From: Thereva unica
Lineage: Eukaryota; Arthropoda; Insecta; Diptera; Therevidae
Assembly (NCBI GenBank): GCA_949987705.1
Contig: OX465283.1
Coordinates: 78,935,720 to 78,999,719 of the forward strand
Length of the DNA stretch: 64,000 bases
Direction of reading: 5' to 3'
Part shown: positions 11,554 to 21,075 of the stretch, piece after piece
Layout of the letters: each line of letters starts with the position of its first letter
Numbering within the stretch: position 1 is the first letter of the stretch
The notes under the pieces: model-generated
The model's database searches: none
Told to the model about the DNA's origin: nothing
What the model saw: the letters and a program-made list of their open reading frames with translations, nothing else
Position numbers and translations under genes: made by a program

Positions 11554-11783
11554 ATGGAAACAACCTATCTTTCGAAATGTAAGAGCGATTCTATGCTTTT
11601 CGCTTCTTCCCTCAGATACTTTCAATTTTAGAATTTTGCAGCATGAGGTTTAAGGAAAAGGTTCGTTCGCTGGGATGAAAACATATTTGTAGGCGAAATT
11701 TCTATAAGGTTCGGACACATACATATTCATACACCTTTTTTGGCCCAAAGCTCTTTATATACCGAAAACCTCTACAAACCAAT

Positions 11784-12185
11784 GTGTAGTGACCGCGTGT
11801 AGTTTAATTACCAAACTTTACGCAATGTCACACAACAACTTCCGACACGATCAAAACGATCAGTCGGAACACTCCATCGATCACCGAACGAAAGTTCAGT
11901 GATCTTGCCGTTTTCCCCGGTCCATAGTGAGATAGCCAATTTCCGGCATCTCCAATTTACACAGTCTGTCCAAAACTTCCTAGCGAACAAACTCAAGTCC
12001 CGTCGCGCACAATAAAATTGTATTATATACATAAGTAAAACATTATAAATATATATATAAATTGATCAGCTGAAATTACAGTGTCAAGAAACTATTATAA
12101 ATATTGTGATAATAAAGTGTATAACAATAAACTATTATTTTATAAAAACGCATGGTGCGATAAAACCATCAATGGTGACCCTGAA
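11784..12185 (+). mobile_element. Possible solo/partial LTR with primer-binding-like site
   Basis: A segment beginning TGTAGTGACC and ending near ...CCATCA at 12171 is followed within one base by TGGTGACCCTGAACG (12173 onward). That resembles the primer-binding region found just after the 5' LTR of insect gypsy/BEL-like elements. AATAAA-type signals lie within the last 80 bp. No second LTR or gag/pol was found nearby, since unrelated elements follow. This is a weak, pattern-based call. Confidence 0.3.
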
Positions 12186-12326
12186 CGCTACACGCGGAGC
12201 GGTGTAATTTCTTTACCAATAATATATTATTATAAAAAAAAAGTGGCTCATTTGCGGATAATCACACAGCAATCAGTGAAATAAAGGAAGGAATCGTATT
12301 TTAATGCTATTACCTTTTTTTTAGAT

Positions 12327-12654
12327 TTAAGGCCTGGTCACACCGAGCGCGGCGCGAATTCCGTTCAGCGATGTTTTTGGGAAAAATAAGTCTGTGATTC
12401 ACACCAGAAGCGGCGCGGTGCGGCAATTTTATATTTCGCCGCGCGGCGAAATTTATGATTACTCAAAACCAATTTTTGCCGCCGCCGCTGACGATTTTTT
12501 TAGTTTTTCTGGAAAAAGCACCGCGTGTAGACATGGAAAAATTAACCATTCCGCGCCGCGGCTAATGTGAATCAGCCGCCCCATCTCGCCGTCCTGCGGT
12601 ATACCGCTCCACATCGCGCCGCGCCGCACCGCGCTCGGTGTGACCAGGCCTTAA
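12327..12654. mobile_element. GC-rich MITE with TTAA target duplication
   Basis: Inverted termini start GGCCTGGTCACACCGAGCGC (12331 onward) and end with the matching complement before 12651. Both ends are flanked directly by TTAA (12327-12330 and 12651-12654). TTAA is the target of piggyBac and Kolobok transposons. Subterminal and internal GCCGCG palindromes make it strongly foldable and far more GC-rich than its surroundings. No ORF is inside, so it is a non-autonomous derivative. The starting GG rather than CC slightly disfavours canonical piggyBac ends. Confidence 0.85.
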
Positions 12655-13109
12655 CTTTCCAGGCAATAGTAATAACATTACATCAATTTTTCCGTTATCA
12701 TAGAAGGTGTTCAAGTTTCATACTAGAATACTCTGGAAAAAACCAAATAAATCATTCTCTCAACATATATGCATTAAACAAAGTGCGTGCCATTTACGAA
12801 ATGTAGATTGGAAACATTCAGTTAACTACTAAAAAAAAACATAATTCGAGGCGAAAAAAATATAATTCTGGGCATGCTGCTGAAGTAACAAAAGGCTTTG
12901 GTCGATCAAAAAAAAAAGAAGGCAATTTAACAAAGGAATCCAGACACTTCGAGGGAACAAAAAACTCCAGATAACAATTATTAAAATTTTTAAATTAAAA
13001 TTAATGTTAAGCTAACTTTAAATCGGTGTGGGATTAATTTTTTTTAATAATTATATTTTTTTTTGCTCACCAATATTTAGATACATATTTTTTTCTTATT
13101 TATACATAC
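12655..13109. other. AT-rich flank of the BEL/Pao insertion
   Basis: No gene seen. The last five bases, CATAC (13105-13109), are the probable target duplication of the adjacent BEL/Pao element. Confidence 0.5.
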
Positions 13110-13420
13110 TGTTCGGGTAAAACATAAGAAAATAAAGACTTTATATTTGAACAATTTATTTGACCGACCAATTCGAATGTTAAATAAGTACTACATATTT
13201 AATTTAATTTTAACTTACATCTAGGTACAAATATTTTACACATAATTTGCTGGATTAGCACAATTGATTTGCGCGTGCATGGTGTCCATTTGCACCCGCA
13301 AGTTTCCATCAATTTATAAATTCCGCCTGGCGGATATCCGCCGCATGCAGGTATCAAATTATAATTATGCATCAATATTTGCAGTAAAAAATATAAATTT
13401 AATATTATTGTTCTTGAACA
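13110..13420 (-). repeat. 3' LTR of the BEL/Pao element
   Basis: This 311-bp repeat starts TGTTCGGGTAAAAC and ends TTCTTGAACA, giving TG...CA ends and a TGTTC/GAACA inverted terminus. It is identical by eye to the copy at 22236-22546. Confidence 0.95.
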
Positions 13421-13435
13421 TGCTCCCCGCGAGAG
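13421..13435 (-). other. Polypurine-tract-like sequence
   Basis: On the minus strand, directly before the 3' LTR, the sequence reads CTCGCGGGGAGCA. The GGGGAG core is a short purine-rich primer candidate for plus-strand DNA synthesis. It is less clean than most PPTs. Confidence 0.45.
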
Positions 13436-13452
13436 GTTGTTTGCAGAAAGGG

Positions 13453-15273
13453 TTAACGTCTTGGGGTAGGTTGTGGATGCATTGTTCTGGAAATTGTAGG
13501 AAGTTGGAATTCAGGAGTGCCTACTCGATGGATTCTCTGCTGCCGTTTCTTATAGAGGTAAATAAGCCCTATGGTCAAGCATGTTCCTATAAAAATATAA
13601 GAAATGGAATAGTGATGAATGTCATGCGCATTTATTTGATGCAGTTGACCTTGTGCTTCCCTTTGTTTCTGATATTTGATTGCTTGCTCCAATTCTGACA
13701 TGTCACTGAATATAAGTGGAATGTTCGCTGAGGATGTTTTCAAGCTTGGACCGCTGTCACTCATGGGCATGTTAATTGGTGCTGTTGGCGTGTAGGAAGA
13801 TCTTATGCTACCTCCGAATATATGGTATGAGGTGATCACCATGGAATCTTGTTTGAGTGTGCAGCCCGGCTGCAATTCTAATATTCCCGAGCCATTGAGT
13901 GTGTATGGATGTACTACACTGCCGCAGATCACATCGAAATTGTAATCATCCTTGAGGCAGTAGATCCACCGATTTGGGGACTGCATCGAGATCCACAGAT
14001 TTACTGGGTCCATCGTGTCAATTTTGCAGTATTCGGATAAAGTCTGTTGCCGTGTTAGAATACTCATTTCACATCGGCCAACTACAGATTTGTGGTTGTA
14101 TAAGGGAAAGGACTGTTGGCAAAGTCTTCGGTTATTCTCTGTTGGAACACAGGATTCAACCTGTGCTTTACTCAATGGGACATAGTAATCCCTGTGCAAG
14201 CTAGTCACTAGATACTCTGCTACTGAGTGTACGTATATGTATTTACCGTCGTCTAGGATTGGAGTAGGAATCAATTTAAATAGCTGGAGACGTTCAATGT
14301 TAGGAAGAGGTAGAGATATGTCAAATAATATATAGCGCTCCATGACCTTAGATCTTATTTTCATTAAATTGTAGGTCTGTAGGATACCCTTCTGGTCTGT
14401 GCTGCCAGGAATCGTTACTGTTTCTGGTATGTTTTCTCGAATAAGTGCTAATTGGGATCTTAGTTGTTCGGGTGTAAGTAAAAGCGGGCTGACTTTCTCG
14501 TGCTGAGTATCTGTTATAAGTTGAAACAGAGCTTCTTGAGTATTTTGGTAGGCTAGCAACATCAAGGTTGTATGAAACATCGCCGTAGTAAACGCTTCAT
14601 ACCTGTCACGTTTGGCTACTTCTTGATTTGTGTTATTGATAGTACGCTGAATCGCTGCCAACTGATGCTTTAATGCCAGAAATTGGTCCGAGATTGCCTT
14701 ATTATTTTTCTTGATAATGTTGCTTGTTGAGTCCGCAATAGACGTTTGATTACGAATAAGTTGAAGGAGATGGTTCTCGTTATCCTTTACTAGGTTGATT
14801 TGCTCTTCGTATTTTCGGGCAAATTCGTCATCAAGAATCCCAAATAATCCATGGGCAACATTTCCGACAATATTGAGTGGTGATCGTCGATTCCTTAATT
14901 TATTGTTTAAATCCTTGCCTGTAATAAGTTCGTTTTTATGTTCTATCTCTTGTAAGGAGTGTTGCAATTGCTCAAGTAGTACTGGACAGAAGTTTACCTC
15001 AGTCAAGTGTGAGCTACAGAGACCTTCTATTTGTTGGATGCTACCTTTTATCCCCGCGTATTCTTTCCAATAGCTCTCCAAGTCATAGTAAACGATTATT
15101 TTCCATGCATTATTTACTAAGTTAACGTATCCTAAATCTTCAAAATATACCCCTGCTCGTGCTGTCAAGGGATGTGTTACTAAGGATTTATTTAAGGCGT
15201 ATGATGGACTTATTACTAGTAATAATACTAGTAGAGACTGTAACAAAAGTGGGGCTGAGTATCGACCTCGTGA
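13453..15273 (-). other. Envelope-like domain fused in frame to Pol
   Basis: Residues about 1935-2540 of the polyprotein look like a class I-type fusion envelope of the insect errantivirus/baculovirus-F kind. A hydrophobic signal-like segment (LLLQSLLVLLLVISPSYA) is near 1943-1960. A basic RNRR site is near 2061-2065, followed by a hydrophobic NIVGNVAHGLFGIL stretch, where F proteins have a cleavage site and fusion peptide. N-glycosylation sequons NQT and NNT come next, then several cysteines around 2309-2404, and one transmembrane segment near 2488-2507 followed by a basic tail. There is no separate start codon or stop between integrase and env, so release would need signal peptidase or another protease. 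The family resemblance is my inference. Some Drosophila BEL/Pao elements, such as roo, are also described as env-bearing. Confidence 0.7.
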
Positions 15274-18200
15274 CCTCTTCGTTTCCGGTACTTGCTGATC
15301 ATTTCTGTTGATCATTTGCGACTCTTCTGCCGATAATTCTGTCGATGCTACTGAGTCATCCTCGTCCTGCGAAACTGGTAGACGCGCCAATTTAGTGATT
15401 GGTCTTTTAAATTTGCCTTTACCGGTAGCTACTGTTGCGACTCGGACTTGGCTGTCTGGTCCAGGATGAGTTTCTACCACCCTTGCTAGCGGCCAATGTG
15501 TTGGAGGAGTTTGTTCATCGGTTAGTAGGACGATGTCTCCTATCTTGATATTCTCCTGGTTTGTCATCCATTTGGGACGTTGCTGCAACCTCGATAAATA
15601 TTCATGCCTCCACTTGTTCCAGAAGGTTTGATGCATTTTTTCAATCACCTGCCATCGTTTCAAACGATTCATAGGTGCCTCAGACAAGGTCTGCATTGGG
15701 ACAGACAGCAATGGCATCCCAACTAGAAAATGTCCTGGTGTTAGAACATCTAGATCTTCCGAATCTGCTGAAAGAGGACATAAGGGCCTTGAATTCAAAC
15801 AAGCCTCGATTTGTGTAAGGAGGGTATACATTTCTTCAAAATTGAGGATTGAGTTCCCAATCACTCGTTTTAAATGGTATTTGATTGAGCGTACTCCAGC
15901 CTCCCACAATCCCCCAAAGTGTGGTGCGGCTGGCGGTATAAAATGCCATTCAGTTTCTTGCTTCAAAAGTTCCCTTTGAATTACTTCGAAGAACTCAGTT
16001 TTTTCTTCCTTGCTATGGAACTTCAATATTTTGTTTGCCAGCACAAAGTTTGTACCGTTGTCGCTGTAAATGTGAGAGGCTCTGCCTCTTCTGGCGGCAA
16101 ACCGTTTGTAGCCTGCGACGAATGCCTCGGCGGTGAGATCACTTACTAGTTCTATATGAATTGCTTTGGTTGCCAAACAGATGAATACGGCGATATATCC
16201 CTTAAATGTCGTTTTGCCTCTACCCTTCATTAATTTTAATGTGATAGGGCCCGCGTAGTCGATTCCGCAATGTGTAAACGGTTTGCTAACTGCGACCCGT
16301 GGTTTGGGCAAGTCTCCCATCAGTTGAGTTAATGGTTTGGCTACTAGCTTACGGCATGTTATGCATTTGTGTAACTGTTTCTTAACAGCATTAGTTCCAT
16401 TGAGTATCCAATATCGTTGACGAATGTGTGATAAGGTTAGTGTTGGTCCACCGTGTAAAGAGTGTAAATGTGCCTCTGAGATGATTAACGCAGAGAGTGG
16501 GCTCTGGGGCGATATAATGATGGGGAATTTCGCTTCATCACCGAGCGATGAATTCCTTAATCTTCCCCCTACCCTAAGGATGCCTTTTTTGTCTAAAAAT
16601 GGATTTAATGAGAGGATTTTGCTTTTCTGTGATACTCTTCCAGTCGACTTGATGTCAGTTATTTCGCATGAGAACTCTTGTTCTTGAGCCAGTTTGATTA
16701 TGAGGTTCCTAGCCTCTCTTAGCTCTTGTATGTTTATGTAGTTTGTCCTTAAAAGTACCTTCCGCTCTTTGAGCTTACGGAAGCGTAGACAATACGCGGT
16801 TATTCTCAATAACTTTTGGAAATCGTTTGTTTTTGAAAACAATTGTTCTAAAGTGCCATTGTTTTTCAAAGTAAATGTTACTTGGATGTAACTTTTTAAT
16901 TCTTGATCGGTCGGTTCACTGTTGGTGATATATTCAATTTCCTTTTGTCTGAGCCACTCTGGTCCATTCCACCATAGCGTAAAGTTTATTAATTTTGATG
17001 GATCTAAACCACGAGAGGCGCAATCCGCAGGATTCTGTTTTGATTTGACATAATGCCATTGCGCCATTGGTATTAAATTGTTAATTTCCCGTGTCCTATT
17101 GGTCACGAAAGTACTGTATTTTTTATTGTTATTTTGTATCCAGGCTAGTGTAACTTTCGAATCAGACCACGCGTGTACCTGCAATCCTTCAATATTAACG
17201 GCCTTCACGGTATGAGACAATAGTTTTGCCAACAGAACCGCTGCGCAAAGTTCTAAACGTGGTAGACTCACTTCTTTGTTTAGAGGAGCTACCTTTGTTT
17301 TTGCTGTAAGCAATTGGACATGTACTGACCCTTGATGGTCTATTGTTCTCGTATAGACAACCGCTGCATATGCCTTTGCGGAGGCATCGCAGAATCCTTG
17401 GAGTTCCAAAATCGAATTTGTTCGTGATACGTGAACCCACCTAGGAATTTCAATTTTTTCCAGATCAGCGAATTGGTTTCTTAATGTTCTCCATTCTCCA
17501 TGTATTGGATTTGGTAATTCTTCATCCCATGATAAGTTAGCTTTCCATAATGATTGAAACATTAATTTGGCCTTAATGATGCAGGGAGCTAACCAACCTA
17601 GTGGATCAAACAATTGTGACCATTCTGATAATACTACTCTTTTGGTTGGAGTTATAGTCTGTTGACTTGTGTTTACTTTAAATGTGAAGGTATCTCTGTG
17701 TGGACACCAATATATTCCTAAGGTTTTTACCTTAGTGTCACCTGATAGACTTAAAAGATTTTGTTCCTTGTCTGACTCATGAACGCCTTCCAAGATGTTC
17801 ATGCTGTTACTAGCCCATTTTCTTAACTTAAACCCTCCCCTACTTAACAACTCATCCAATTGTATTCTCAATTCCTTGACCGATGCGATGGTGTCTGCAC
17901 CTGTTAACAAGTCGTCAACATAAAAATCTTGTTTAAGTGCTGTTGCCGCTCTGACGAAGTTGTGTCCTTCATCGTTGGCCAATTGATACAAGGTACGTAT
18001 CGCTAGGAATGGTGCAGGTTTTGTGCCATAAGTTACCGTGGTAAGGTTGAATTGTTGCAAAGGGGCTTGGGGAGTTTCCCGCCAAAGGATTCTCTGGTAA
18101 TCCTGGTGAGCGTCTACAATTTTAATTTGTCTATACATCTTTTCTATGTCAGATGATATGACAAACTTATGTTTCCTCCACCTGATAAGTATCGACATTA

Positions 18201-21075
18201 AGTCTTGTTGTAGTTGTGGTCCTTTTAGTAAGGCGTCATTGAGTCGTACTCCTGAACTTGTAGGACACGACGCATCAAAGACCACTCTTAATTTTGTTGT
18301 GGTGCTGTCTGCTTTTAAAACAGCGTGATGGGGTAGATAGCATGCATCTTGTGAGCTTAATGCTGGTCTCATATGACCAAGGTTTTGATATTCCTTAATG
18401 AACGCTTGATATTGGTCTTTAAATTTGTCATCTCGATGGAACTTTCGTTCCATCTGCACTAATCTGCTCATAGCCCTCCCCTTGGAGTATCCTAAATTGT
18501 TTATTTTTTCATTGAAGGGTAGATGAACTATGTATCTGCCTTCATGATCTCTAGCAACAGTTGCTGTGTAGATTTGTTCAGCAAGGATTTCTTCTTTCGA
18601 AGTTTCGCTCTTGGGTGCTAGCTCCTCGAGATCCCAGAATCTCTTTAGAGACTCGTCTATCTCTATTTGGGATACGTGGCATTTGATTACTGTAGTTGGG
18701 ACGGGAACCTTACCTGACAATATCCATCCCAATTCTGTTTTTTGGGCAAGTGGATAACCTTTGATTCCCTTTCTTATACCTTCCAGCATAATTTCGTCAT
18801 ATACCTCCGCGCCTAATATAATGTCAATAGGTCCGGGACTAAATGCGTGAGGATCTGCCAGAGGCAGATTTTTCAGGGTGTCTATTTCTCTACTAATTAT
18901 TTCAGTGTCGGGAATGGGTTTTGATACCGATTTGAGAACGAATGCGGACACCCATAATTGAAATGATGAGGGATATATGGAACTTATTTGAAATGATACC
19001 TTGCTTTTCGCACTACCAATTTTGATGTCTGAAACAACTGTTATTTCAGCACAGACCTTAGACCTCTTCAATCTTAGTCTTTGTACCGCATCTTCCCTTA
19101 TGAAACTACCTTGAGAACCTTGGTCGACTAGGGCTCTCAAAATTTCTTCTCTTCCTTCTGAGCTTCTTACTTTAACCATTGCTGTTACTAACATTACGCC
19201 AACTTCAGTAGAACTCGAGTTGTAGGTTTGAACGTTTATGGTATGGTTTGAGTCAGTACCTTCTTGGCCATGGCTGCTTGAAGTGCTAGGTTTCGGATAA
19301 TTTATGATGCTCTTTTGTTTGTTTACTTCACCTCGATTTGGCCTATAGGTTGGTTTGTTTTTATTCGAGTCTTCACCTTTCCTTAATTGGAAATTAAGTT
19401 GCTTGTTTTGACTTTCAATATGTAATAGGGTGTTGTGCTTTGCGCTATTACATATTTTGCACGTTTTCTTGCTATTGCATTCAGACATGTGGTGAGGTCT
19501 TAAACATAATTTGCAAAGATTGCAGTTATTTAAGAGCTCTTGTTTTTGGGTATAACTCGAATTTACGAACTTGGAACATTCGTAAAGTTTATGATTTCCC
19601 CCACAAGCTTCACATCGACTATATCCCTTTATATGATAGTTCTTAAGGTTCGACTTACTGTATAGTTTGGCTTTTATACCTCCTTGTCTATTATTGGACT
19701 GCGTTGATGGATCTCTATGTGATTTAATATTTTCCAGTGCTTGAAATCTTACCTCTAAGAAGGACAAAAATTCTGATAATTTTGGTAAATCTCTGGGAGA
19801 TTTTAAGGAGAGTTCATATAACTTTTGGGTATCTTTGTCTAATTTCTTAGACAAAATATGTATTAGAATTGCATCCCAACTTTCCACTTCTAGGCCTAAA
19901 TTTTTTAATGCGAATAAGCACTCATTAGTTGTATCATGCAAATTCTTAATTGAATTTGCTGAGTCATTCGCATCTGCCTGCGTTAGTAATGTATTTAATT
20001 GAGCTCGCACTAATAACCGTTTATTCTCGTACCTGTTAATTAGTAGCCCCCACGCTGTAATGTAATTGTCATTTGTTATTGGTAGGTGGCCTACCAACTG
20101 CGCTGCTTCATCAATTAAATTTGCCTTTAGATACTGCATTTTTTGAACCGTACTTAGATTTTCGTTTGTATGGACTAGCTGTTCAAAAAGATCATGGAAC
20201 TGTCTCCATGTGTTATAGTCTCCATTGAATCTTGGGATTGTTATTGGAGGAAGTTTAATCTTGGCCCCATTTGGCTTGTCCCTATTAGCTGTTTGATTTT
20301 CCATATTCTGGTTCTCCTGTCGTGTCCTGGCAGACAACTCTTGTAACTGTATTATTATTGTTTGGTATATGTCCTCTGTTTGTTCATATTTTTGCTGCTC
20401 GAAATATTCATGATTTATTTCATGTGGGCCGGCCAACTTGATTAACTCGTCGTGATTCCGTTCAATCTGATTCCAGTAATTTTGTAATGTCTGGATTTTT
20501 TGTTGATAATAAACTGTTGATTTTGTATTGTCCACCTCGTTCTCTATCACTTCTACTATTCTTAATAGAGCTGCCATTTTACTTATTTGTACCTTTAGCG
20601 TGTTTTCGAGTTCTCTGTTGAAAGTATCTCCTTCCTTGTCTTTAAAGTTAAATGTCACCGTTTTAACTCGAGGCTGCTGTGAATCTTCCTGATTCTGATT
20701 GGTTCGACTGCCACCTGGTTGGGCTTGATTATCCTGTGCCTCTATTTGTTCCTTATCTGAATTGTCGATTTCTTTGCATAGCATCTCATGATAATCCTTG
20801 GATATCAAATCTCTAGCTGATATGTATGCTGCGTGTACCTGTTCTGCAAATTTGTTCACAAAGTACTTGTTGTTTGGATCTTTATTCCTGTATGTTTGGA
20901 GATCAACGTCTTTTAAATGAAACTCTGTCCATAATTCTTCTAATTTGCGCAATTTTTTTTCAAAATACTCTTTATTTTTCCTTTTCGCGGAATCCTTTCC
21001 ATAATTAATTTCCACCCTTTGAATTGACTCACCTAGCTCTTGTTGTTGCGCTAAATCTTGGGCAATATTACTCAT
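13453..21075 (-). CDS. Gag-Pol-Env-like polyprotein of BEL/Pao retrotransposon
   Basis: One 2540-residue frame. Gag occupies about 1-600, with a central DUF1759-like region (about 270-450) and zinc-binding clusters CEACGGNHKLYEC (about 488-500) and CKICNSAKHNTLLH (about 539). The aspartic protease motif ALVDQGSQGSF is near 648. RT spans about 910-1090, with RVVFDASCP, SSDIEKMYRQI and catalytic YVDD near 1052. RNase H/A17 blocks GFCDASAKAYAA (1227), SLPRLELCAA (1270) and HAWSDSKVTLAWI (1301) follow. The integrase has an HHCC finger (about 1536-1574) and a catalytic core with GIDYAGP (1606), SDNGTNF (1671) and GLWEAGV (1725). A DUF5641-like tail (about 1807-1898) precedes the envelope-like part (about 1935-2540). 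No stop or frameshift is seen. The start ATG is preceded by a T-rich run on the plus strand. Confidence 0.95.
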   Translation of the reverse strand: MSNIAQDLAQQQELGESIQRVEINYGKDSAKRKNKEYFEKKLRKLEELWTEFHLKDVDLQTYRNKDPNNKYFVNKFAEQVHAAYISARDLISKDYHEMLCKEIDNSDKEQIEAQDNQAQPGGSRTNQNQEDSQQPRVKTVTFNFKDKEGDTFNRELENTLKVQISKMAALLRIVEVIENEVDNTKSTVYYQQKIQTLQNYWNQIERNHDELIKLAGPHEINHEYFEQQKYEQTEDIYQTIIIQLQELSARTRQENQNMENQTANRDKPNGAKIKLPPITIPRFNGDYNTWRQFHDLFEQLVHTNENLSTVQKMQYLKANLIDEAAQLVGHLPITNDNYITAWGLLINRYENKRLLVRAQLNTLLTQADANDSANSIKNLHDTTNECLFALKNLGLEVESWDAILIHILSKKLDKDTQKLYELSLKSPRDLPKLSEFLSFLEVRFQALENIKSHRDPSTQSNNRQGGIKAKLYSKSNLKNYHIKGYSRCEACGGNHKLYECSKFVNSSYTQKQELLNNCNLCKLCLRPHHMSECNSKKTCKICNSAKHNTLLHIESQNKQLNFQLRKGEDSNKNKPTYRPNRGEVNKQKSIINYPKPSTSSSHGQEGTDSNHTINVQTYNSSSTEVGVMLVTAMVKVRSSEGREEILRALVDQGSQGSFIREDAVQRLRLKRSKVCAEITVVSDIKIGSAKSKVSFQISSIYPSSFQLWVSAFVLKSVSKPIPDTEIISREIDTLKNLPLADPHAFSPGPIDIILGAEVYDEIMLEGIRKGIKGYPLAQKTELGWILSGKVPVPTTVIKCHVSQIEIDESLKRFWDLEELAPKSETSKEEILAEQIYTATVARDHEGRYIVHLPFNEKINNLGYSKGRAMSRLVQMERKFHRDDKFKDQYQAFIKEYQNLGHMRPALSSQDACYLPHHAVLKADSTTTKLRVVFDASCPTSSGVRLNDALLKGPQLQQDLMSILIRWRKHKFVISSDIEKMYRQIKIVDAHQDYQRILWRETPQAPLQQFNLTTVTYGTKPAPFLAIRTLYQLANDEGHNFVRAATALKQDFYVDDLLTGADTIASVKELRIQLDELLSRGGFKLRKWASNSMNILEGVHESDKEQNLLSLSGDTKVKTLGIYWCPHRDTFTFKVNTSQQTITPTKRVVLSEWSQLFDPLGWLAPCIIKAKLMFQSLWKANLSWDEELPNPIHGEWRTLRNQFADLEKIEIPRWVHVSRTNSILELQGFCDASAKAYAAVVYTRTIDHQGSVHVQLLTAKTKVAPLNKEVSLPRLELCAAVLLAKLLSHTVKAVNIEGLQVHAWSDSKVTLAWIQNNNKKYSTFVTNRTREINNLIPMAQWHYVKSKQNPADCASRGLDPSKLINFTLWWNGPEWLRQKEIEYITNSEPTDQELKSYIQVTFTLKNNGTLEQLFSKTNDFQKLLRITAYCLRFRKLKERKVLLRTNYINIQELREARNLIIKLAQEQEFSCEITDIKSTGRVSQKSKILSLNPFLDKKGILRVGGRLRNSSLGDEAKFPIIISPQSPLSALIISEAHLHSLHGGPTLTLSHIRQRYWILNGTNAVKKQLHKCITCRKLVAKPLTQLMGDLPKPRVAVSKPFTHCGIDYAGPITLKLMKGRGKTTFKGYIAVFICLATKAIHIELVSDLTAEAFVAGYKRFAARRGRASHIYSDNGTNFVLANKILKFHSKEEKTEFFEVIQRELLKQETEWHFIPPAAPHFGGLWEAGVRSIKYHLKRVIGNSILNFEEMYTLLTQIEACLNSRPLCPLSADSEDLDVLTPGHFLVGMPLLSVPMQTLSEAPMNRLKRWQVIEKMHQTFWNKWRHEYLSRLQQRPKWMTNQENIKIGDIVLLTDEQTPPTHWPLARVVETHPGPDSQVRVATVATGKGKFKRPITKLARLPVSQDEDDSVASTELSAEESQMINRNDQQVPETKRSRGRYSAPLLLQSLLVLLLVISPSYALNKSLVTHPLTARAGVYFEDLGYVNLVNNAWKIIVYYDLESYWKEYAGIKGSIQQIEGLCSSHLTEVNFCPVLLEQLQHSLQEIEHKNELITGKDLNNKLRNRRSPLNIVGNVAHGLFGILDDEFARKYEEQINLVKDNENHLLQLIRNQTSIADSTSNIIKKNNKAISDQFLALKHQLAAIQRTINNTNQEVAKRDRYEAFTTAMFHTTLMLLAYQNTQEALFQLITDTQHEKVSPLLLTPEQLRSQLALIRENIPETVTIPGSTDQKGILQTYNLMKIRSKVMERYILFDISLPLPNIERLQLFKLIPTPILDDGKYIYVHSVAEYLVTSLHRDYYVPLSKAQVESCVPTENNRRLCQQSFPLYNHKSVVGRCEMSILTRQQTLSEYCKIDTMDPVNLWISMQSPNRWIYCLKDDYNFDVICGSVVHPYTLNGSGILELQPGCTLKQDSMVITSYHIFGGSIRSSYTPTAPINMPMSDSGPSLKTSSANIPLIFSDMSELEQAIKYQKQREAQGQLHQINAHDIHHYSISYIFIGTCLTIGLIYLYKKRQQRIHRVGTPEFQLPTISRTMHPQPTPRR

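Noticed and set aside
13264..13698. Plus-strand 144-codon ORF
   Set aside because: It crosses the 3' LTR and the antisense of the env-like end; the same antisense frame appears in the other LTR at 22390.
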